64,000 nt of DNA, from NCBI RefSeq assembly GCF_017104965.1, contig NZ_JAAGPR010000010.1:1-64000 (forward strand), read 5' to 3'. This DNA comes from Paraburkholderia sp. Ac-20340 (GTDB lineage: Bacteria > Pseudomonadota > Gammaproteobacteria > Burkholderiales > Burkholderiaceae). This document shows positions 59,576-64,000 of the stretch, in pieces. Numbering within the stretch: the stretch's first letter is position 1; every line of letters starts with the position of its first letter. The notes beneath the pieces were generated by a model that did not search any database, had not been told where the DNA came from, and saw nothing but the letters and a program-made list of their open reading frames with translations. The translations under genes were made by a program, and so were the position numbers.

Positions 59576-62500
59576 ATGGCAGCAGGTGCGGAGCGGCTCA
59601 TATGCGCCGATATTCCCGGTTGGGAGGCGACGGGCGCAGCGGAAAGTCACGGGCGTATTCTCACCGCCGAGCTTCTCCATCACACAGACGACGTGTCGAT
59701 GTATCGCGTCACGACCGACGCCGATACACGCCCAATTGTCGTTAAAGCGCCAACTGGGGAACGCGGATCGCACGCGCTGCTTGCTTCATTTGAAAACGAA
59801 TATGGCCTGCGAGAGGCAATCGACGCGCATTGGGGGCTACGTCCGCTAGGCCTGTTCCGTTCCGGCAGCCAGTTTCTCCTCACGCTGCAAGATTGCGAGG
59901 GCGCATCGCTCTGCGATAGCTCGTTAGCGGCCCTGACGCAGCGGCGCTTTCTTCTGCTCGCCGCCTCGCTGGCGGCGGCGCTCAAAGCCATGCATGCGTG
60001 CGGTATCGTCCACCATGATCTGCGCCCCGAGAATCTGTTGGTCGACGCAGATGCACGCGTATGGATAACCGGATTCGGTAGCGCCTGCCGCGCGGGTGTC
60101 AGGCAGCCCAGCCGCAACGAAAGCGGCGTCGTGCCGCTGTGCCAGCTTCCTTATCTCGCGCCCGAACGCACGAGCGCCCTCAGCCAGCGTGGCGATCCGC
60201 GCAGCGACCTGTATTCGCTCGGCGTGGTGCTATATCAATGGCTCTGTGGGCGTCTGCCGTTCGACGCGTGCGGGCGCGACGAGTGGATCTATTCGCATCT
60301 CGTCACCACGCCACGGCCTTTGAGCCAGAACGGTGCGCCACTGCGGCCGGAAATCGAAGCCATCGTCAACAAGTTGCTCGCCAAGTTCGCTGATGACCGC
60401 TACCAGAGCGCCGCGGGCGTCGAGGCGGATCTTCAGCTTTGCCACGAGGATGTTGCGCAAGGGGCGGACGTCTCCCGTGCGCGGAGCGACCTCGCCGATC
60501 GCCGTACACACGCCGCGTTCCCTGTGCGGGCTTATGGCCGACAACGCGAACTCGAACAGCTTCAGGATGCGCTCGCGCGAGTACGGAAATCGGGCGAAGC
60601 GGTTGCGGTGATCGTCGAAGGGGAACCCGGTGTCGGCAAGACTTTTCTCATCGAGGAATTCAGGCGCACTATCGGCACGGCAGGCGTGCATTTCACGCTG
60701 GGGAAATTCGATCAATTCAACGATAACGTCCCTTATGCGGCTTTCGCCCAGGTGCTGCGCGGTCTCGTGCGGCCGTTACTGAGCAGGACAGGCTCCGAGA
60801 TCGCACGATGGAAACAGCGCTTTGAAGAAGCCGTCGGCAGGAGCGGCGCGCTGATCGTGAGTCTCGTGCCGGAAATTGCGGCCGTGGTAGGCTCGCAGCC
60901 CGAGGTCGAGGCATTGCCGCCTCAGGAGGCGACCAACCGCTTCATGATGGTTCTGAAGCGCTTTCTGATGCTGTTTTCGGAACGGCAACGGCCACTCGTG
61001 CTCATGCTGGACGACGTGCAGTGGCTCGACACCGGCACGCTGGAAATTATCGACGGGCTGGCGTCGGATACTGAAATCGGTCATTTGCTGCTGGTGCTCG
61101 CGCATCGCAGCGTCGATCCAGGCCGTTCGCGAGTCGCCAGCGAGCGGCTGAACAGCATCTTGTCGGCACGCAAAGCGACCGGGAAGATTGCGCTGCTGCC
61201 GCTCTCTTGCGCCGACGTCGGCGCGCTGATCTCAGAAGCATTGGGCGCGCCACCCGAAGCAGTCACGCCTTTGGCTGCCGCGATTTTCGAAAAGACGGGC
61301 GGCAATCCGTTCTTCACGATCGAGTTCCTGCGGGAGTTGATGCAGGAGCGTCTGATTGTTGCGACGACGCCCGGCGAAGGCTGGACATGGGAAATCGGCA
61401 GGATTCTCGACAAGGGATACACCGATAACGTCGTCGACTTGTTGACGTTGCGGCTTACGCGTCTGAACGCGGAAACAAAGCGGATTCTGGCCATTTTTGC
61501 GTGCCTGGGCGCGTCCACGCGAATCGACGCACTTGCGCGCGTGACCGGCGGCGACACCCGGCAGGTGCTGAGAACGCTGCGCGAAGCCGAAAACGCGGGT
61601 CTCGTCTCGCGCAAGGGCGACGTGTACCGCTTTGCGCATGACCGCGTTCAGGAAGCTGCGCATGCGATGCTGGACGACGCTGCCCGCGAGCGTGCACATG
61701 CACAGATCGGCGCGCATTTGCTGAATGCCATGCACGATACGGCGGACGCAGCGGAAATTTTCGCGGTAGTCGGGCACCTCAACCGTTCGCAGCGCATGCT
61801 CGGCCGGGACGACCTGACACGGCTCGCCGAACTTGACGTGATGGCAGGCAAGGCAGCGCGCGAGGCTGCCGCGTGGAGTTCGGCGCGTGACTATCTGGCT
61901 CAGGCGGAAGCGCTCATTGTCGAGTATGGCGTGGGCCTGACGACGGTGGACCGCTTCCGTCTGCTGCTCGATCTGGCCGAATGCGAATATCTCACCGGCG
62001 GCTTTGGCGCTGCCATCGAAACGGCCTGCAAGGCGGGGCGACACGCGGCAGACCTGTTGCAACGCGTGAGTGCGCGGCGTATGGAAATCCGTATTCATCA
62101 AGCGTCGGGCGATTATCGGCGTGCTGTCGATACGACGCTTGAGACGCTCGCCTTGCTGGCGGTCGACGTAGAAGATGAGTGTCGGGGCGATGGGTCTGTT
62201 GCACAGAAACTCGCGGCGTTGCGCGCGCTTTGTCCGCCGCACGAAGTCGGCGCGCTGCTGACGCGAGGCTGCGTGGAAGGCCCGATGCACGACGCCGTGA
62301 TCGGGCTGATTGTCGACGCGATACCCAGCGCCTATATCTGCAGGCAGGCGCTATTTCCGCTACTCGTAATCAAGGCCACGGAATTGTGCCTCGCGCGCGG
62401 CAACTCGCGCCTGGCGGGTTATGTCTACGCTATTTATGCATTGCTGCTGGTGGGGCGCTCACGCGATTTCGATCTCGCGTTGAGATTCTCGGAGCTTGCG

Positions 62501-64000
62501 CTTGCAGTGAACGAGCGGTATGGGGAATCGCGTCTGACTGGAACGCTGCTGCATCTTCACGGCGACCATATTCTGGTCTGGAAGCAGCCATTTCGCGCGG
62601 CCATTCCCATCCTGCGCCAGGCCATGAGCCGATGCGTAGAGGCCGGCGATTTCATCTACGCCGGCTACATTGCATTCGAAAGTATCTGGCAAGCCTACGA
62701 GCGCGGCGAGCACCTCGACGAAGTCATCCGGCTTTGCCGCGAGAGCTTGCGGCTCGCGGGCGAATTACGTAATCGGACGCTTTGCGCCACCATCGAAATC
62801 GAATGGGAGTTTTTGCTGCAACTGCAAGGCGTCGCAGCGGCGGACGCGGGCATTACATCGACTCGCGAGCAGCGGCTTGCGCATTTGCGCGAGACGCAGT
62901 TTGGCTGCGGTCTTGTCTTCGCGGCCATCATGGACATGAAGCTGGATTTCCTGCGCAACCGTTTTGCCGATACCGTTGCGCGCGCAAGGGAAATCGAACC
63001 GCAGCTAGGCGCCGTTATGGCCATGCCAATCGAGGCGACTTTCTATTTTCTGCGTGCGCTCGCGCTGATCCGGGTACTCGAAAACGAGCCCGACGATGCC
63101 GGTCGCAGCGATAACGAACGCGAACTCGGCGATGCCATCGAGCGGCTCAGGGCATGGGCACAGAGCGCACCGGAGAATTACGGCAGCCGGTGCTCGCTGG
63201 TGGCCGCCGAATATGCGCGGCTCACCGGCGACGCAATCCAGGCGGAGCAGGAGTACGAGCGCGCCATCGCACTTGCACGTGAAAACGGGCAAGCCCACTA
63301 CGAGGCCATGACGCGCGAATGTGCGGCGAGGTTTTATCGGCGGCGCGGTTTGACGTCGGTGGCCGAGGCGTGTTTGCGCGCGGCCCGCGATGCCTACGCG
63401 CAGTGGGGCGCGGGCGCAAAAGTGCGCAGCCTGGAGCAGGAATTTCATGCTCTGCGGGAAAGCGCGCATACAACGCGCCATGCCGCGAGTCAGTCTGCAC
63501 TGCTGGGTACGGTCGATGTGGCGGCGATGATGCAGTTGTCCCAGGCGGTGTCCAGTGAAATCGATCTCGGCAAGCTGGTGCAGGCGTTCATGGAAATTGC
63601 CGTGCGTCACAGCGGTGCGCAGCGCGCACTCCTCATGCTCTGGTCCGATGAACGCCTTCATATTGCCGCGGAAGCCGGCTTCGACGGTAACGTCATTACC
63701 GTCGAAGCACAGGAAATGGAGCTGAATGAGTCGATGGCGCCGCCTTCGGTGATCCGTCATGTCATGCGGGCTCATGAAACGGTTGTGATCGACGACGGCG
63801 CGGAGCCGAACGATTTTCGCGAGGACCGTTATCTGGTTGACGGTCGCTGCCGCTCGTTGCTCTGCATCCCTTTGCTGCGGCATGCAGGCCTCGTGGGCGT
63901 GCTGTATATGGAAAACAGCGTCACGCCTTTCGTGTTCGACAGCGCGCGGGTGAAACTGATGAGTATGCTGACCGCTCAGGCGGCCATATCGATCGAGAAT
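59576..64000 (+). CDS. Large trifunctional Ser/Thr kinase-like / AAA ATPase / GAF signalling protein, 3' end cut off
   Basis: 1475 codons readable, cut by the window edge. ATG at 59576 follows GAGGAGAGG. Order: protein-kinase-like domain (about 10-280; ATP Lys in IVVKAPTGE, catalytic loop HHDLRPENLL, GFGSA where DFG is normal, LPYLAPERT, SDLYSLGVVLYQWLCGRLPF); AAA/STAND ATPase (Walker A EGEPGVGKT, Walker B LVLMLDDVQWLD); a long helical repeat region (about 700-1300); then a GAF domain (about 1330 on: VSSEIDLGKLVQAFMEIAVR, SLLCIPLLRHAGLVGVLYME). Known relatives continue with a histidine kinase domain, so the true end is probably several hundred residues on. It is likely the sensor for the preceding regulators. 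Confidence 0.9.
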   Translation, partial: MAAGAERLICADIPGWEATGAAESHGRILTAELLHHTDDVSMYRVTTDADTRPIVVKAPTGERGSHALLASFENEYGLREAIDAHWGLRPLGLFRSGSQFLLTLQDCEGASLCDSSLAALTQRRFLLLAASLAAALKAMHACGIVHHDLRPENLLVDADARVWITGFGSACRAGVRQPSRNESGVVPLCQLPYLAPERTSALSQRGDPRSDLYSLGVVLYQWLCGRLPFDACGRDEWIYSHLVTTPRPLSQNGAPLRPEIEAIVNKLLAKFADDRYQSAAGVEADLQLCHEDVAQGADVSRARSDLADRRTHAAFPVRAYGRQRELEQLQDALARVRKSGEAVAVIVEGEPGVGKTFLIEEFRRTIGTAGVHFTLGKFDQFNDNVPYAAFAQVLRGLVRPLLSRTGSEIARWKQRFEEAVGRSGALIVSLVPEIAAVVGSQPEVEALPPQEATNRFMMVLKRFLMLFSERQRPLVLMLDDVQWLDTGTLEIIDGLASDTEIGHLLLVLAHRSVDPGRSRVASERLNSILSARKATGKIALLPLSCADVGALISEALGAPPEAVTPLAAAIFEKTGGNPFFTIEFLRELMQERLIVATTPGEGWTWEIGRILDKGYTDNVVDLLTLRLTRLNAETKRILAIFACLGASTRIDALARVTGGDTRQVLRTLREAENAGLVSRKGDVYRFAHDRVQEAAHAMLDDAARERAHAQIGAHLLNAMHDTADAAEIFAVVGHLNRSQRMLGRDDLTRLAELDVMAGKAAREAAAWSSARDYLAQAEALIVEYGVGLTTVDRFRLLLDLAECEYLTGGFGAAIETACKAGRHAADLLQRVSARRMEIRIHQASGDYRRAVDTTLETLALLAVDVEDECRGDGSVAQKLAALRALCPPHEVGALLTRGCVEGPMHDAVIGLIVDAIPSAYICRQALFPLLVIKATELCLARGNSRLAGYVYAIYALLLVGRSRDFDLALRFSELALAVNERYGESRLTGTLLHLHGDHILVWKQPFRAAIPILRQAMSRCVEAGDFIYAGYIAFESIWQAYERGEHLDEVIRLCRESLRLAGELRNRTLCATIEIEWEFLLQLQGVAAADAGITSTREQRLAHLRETQFGCGLVFAAIMDMKLDFLRNRFADTVARAREIEPQLGAVMAMPIEATFYFLRALALIRVLENEPDDAGRSDNERELGDAIERLRAWAQSAPENYGSRCSLVAAEYARLTGDAIQAEQEYERAIALARENGQAHYEAMTRECAARFYRRRGLTSVAEACLRAARDAYAQWGAGAKVRSLEQEFHALRESAHTTRHAASQSALLGTVDVAAMMQLSQAVSSEIDLGKLVQAFMEIAVRHSGAQRALLMLWSDERLHIAAEAGFDGNVITVEAQEMELNESMAPPSVIRHVMRAHETVVIDDGAEPNDFREDRYLVDGRCRSLLCIPLLRHAGLVGVLYMENSVTPFVFDSARVKLMSMLTAQAAISIEN

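Overview
The window is high-GC DNA from a beta-proteobacterium, most likely Burkholderiaceae (Paraburkholderia/Caballeronia/Burkholderia type). The evidence is the OmpC-like porin, a DUF3331 protein (a family I know only from this group), the many acyl-CoA catabolic genes, the Rhs/VgrG type VI secretion module and the FixJ-type response-regulator cluster. No rRNA, tRNA or CRISPR array was seen.

Layout. (1) 1-1378: end of a dipeptide/oligopeptide ABC transporter (DppD tail, DppF). (2) 1679-3541: a lone, full-length T6SS baseplate gene tssF on the minus strand. (3) 3886-14953: eleven co-directional minus-strand genes forming one probable catabolic operon (CaiB-type CoA-transferase, HMG-CoA-lyase-like enzyme, VOC protein, porin, alpha/beta-hydrolase, phosphotransferase plus DUF6285, acyl-CoA dehydrogenase, MFS transporter, cyclase-family hydrolase, NTF2-like protein). 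A sigma-54 promoter lies in front of it, and a PrpR-like sigma-54 activator is divergent from it (15126-17084). (4) 17070-35322: a second acyl-CoA island with two FadB/FadA-type pairs, an SDR, a phosphotransferase, two acyl-CoA dehydrogenases, an acyl-CoA ligase, a PaaG-like isomerase, a VOC paralogue and a MalT-like LuxR regulator. Three divergent promoter regions here carry paired copies of one 16-bp dyad, TCATCM-N4-GRATGA, each copy followed 22-24 bp later by a -10-like hexamer. This looks like a local MalT-type regulon.

(5) 35323-45102: a worn accessory region. It holds an EAL-domain scrap, a frameshifted membrane ORF, a truncated PAAR gene and an IS5-family transposase tail. Then comes an intact VgrG - EagR chaperone (DUF1795) - prePAAR/Rhs effector with an AHH-type HNH nuclease tip - ankyrin/SUFU-like immunity gene. 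An orphan Rhs tip fragment and a small immunity-like ORF follow, which is the signature of past toxin-tip replacement.

(6) 45288-64000: a signalling region with an EF-hand protein, a DUF3331 protein, three FixJ/NarL-type response regulators, two receiver-only proteins, a four-PAS histidine kinase, a divergent OmpR-type regulator and EnvZ-like kinase, an ECF sigma factor, and possible outputs (cytochrome P460, cytochrome P450, condensation/acyltransferase-like protein, BON protein). It ends inside a very large kinase/AAA/GAF signalling protein. Several intergenic regions here share a CTATAC-N4-GTATAG dyad, a candidate operator for one of the FixJ-type regulators.

All functional names are from reading motifs and gene context by eye; no database search was run.
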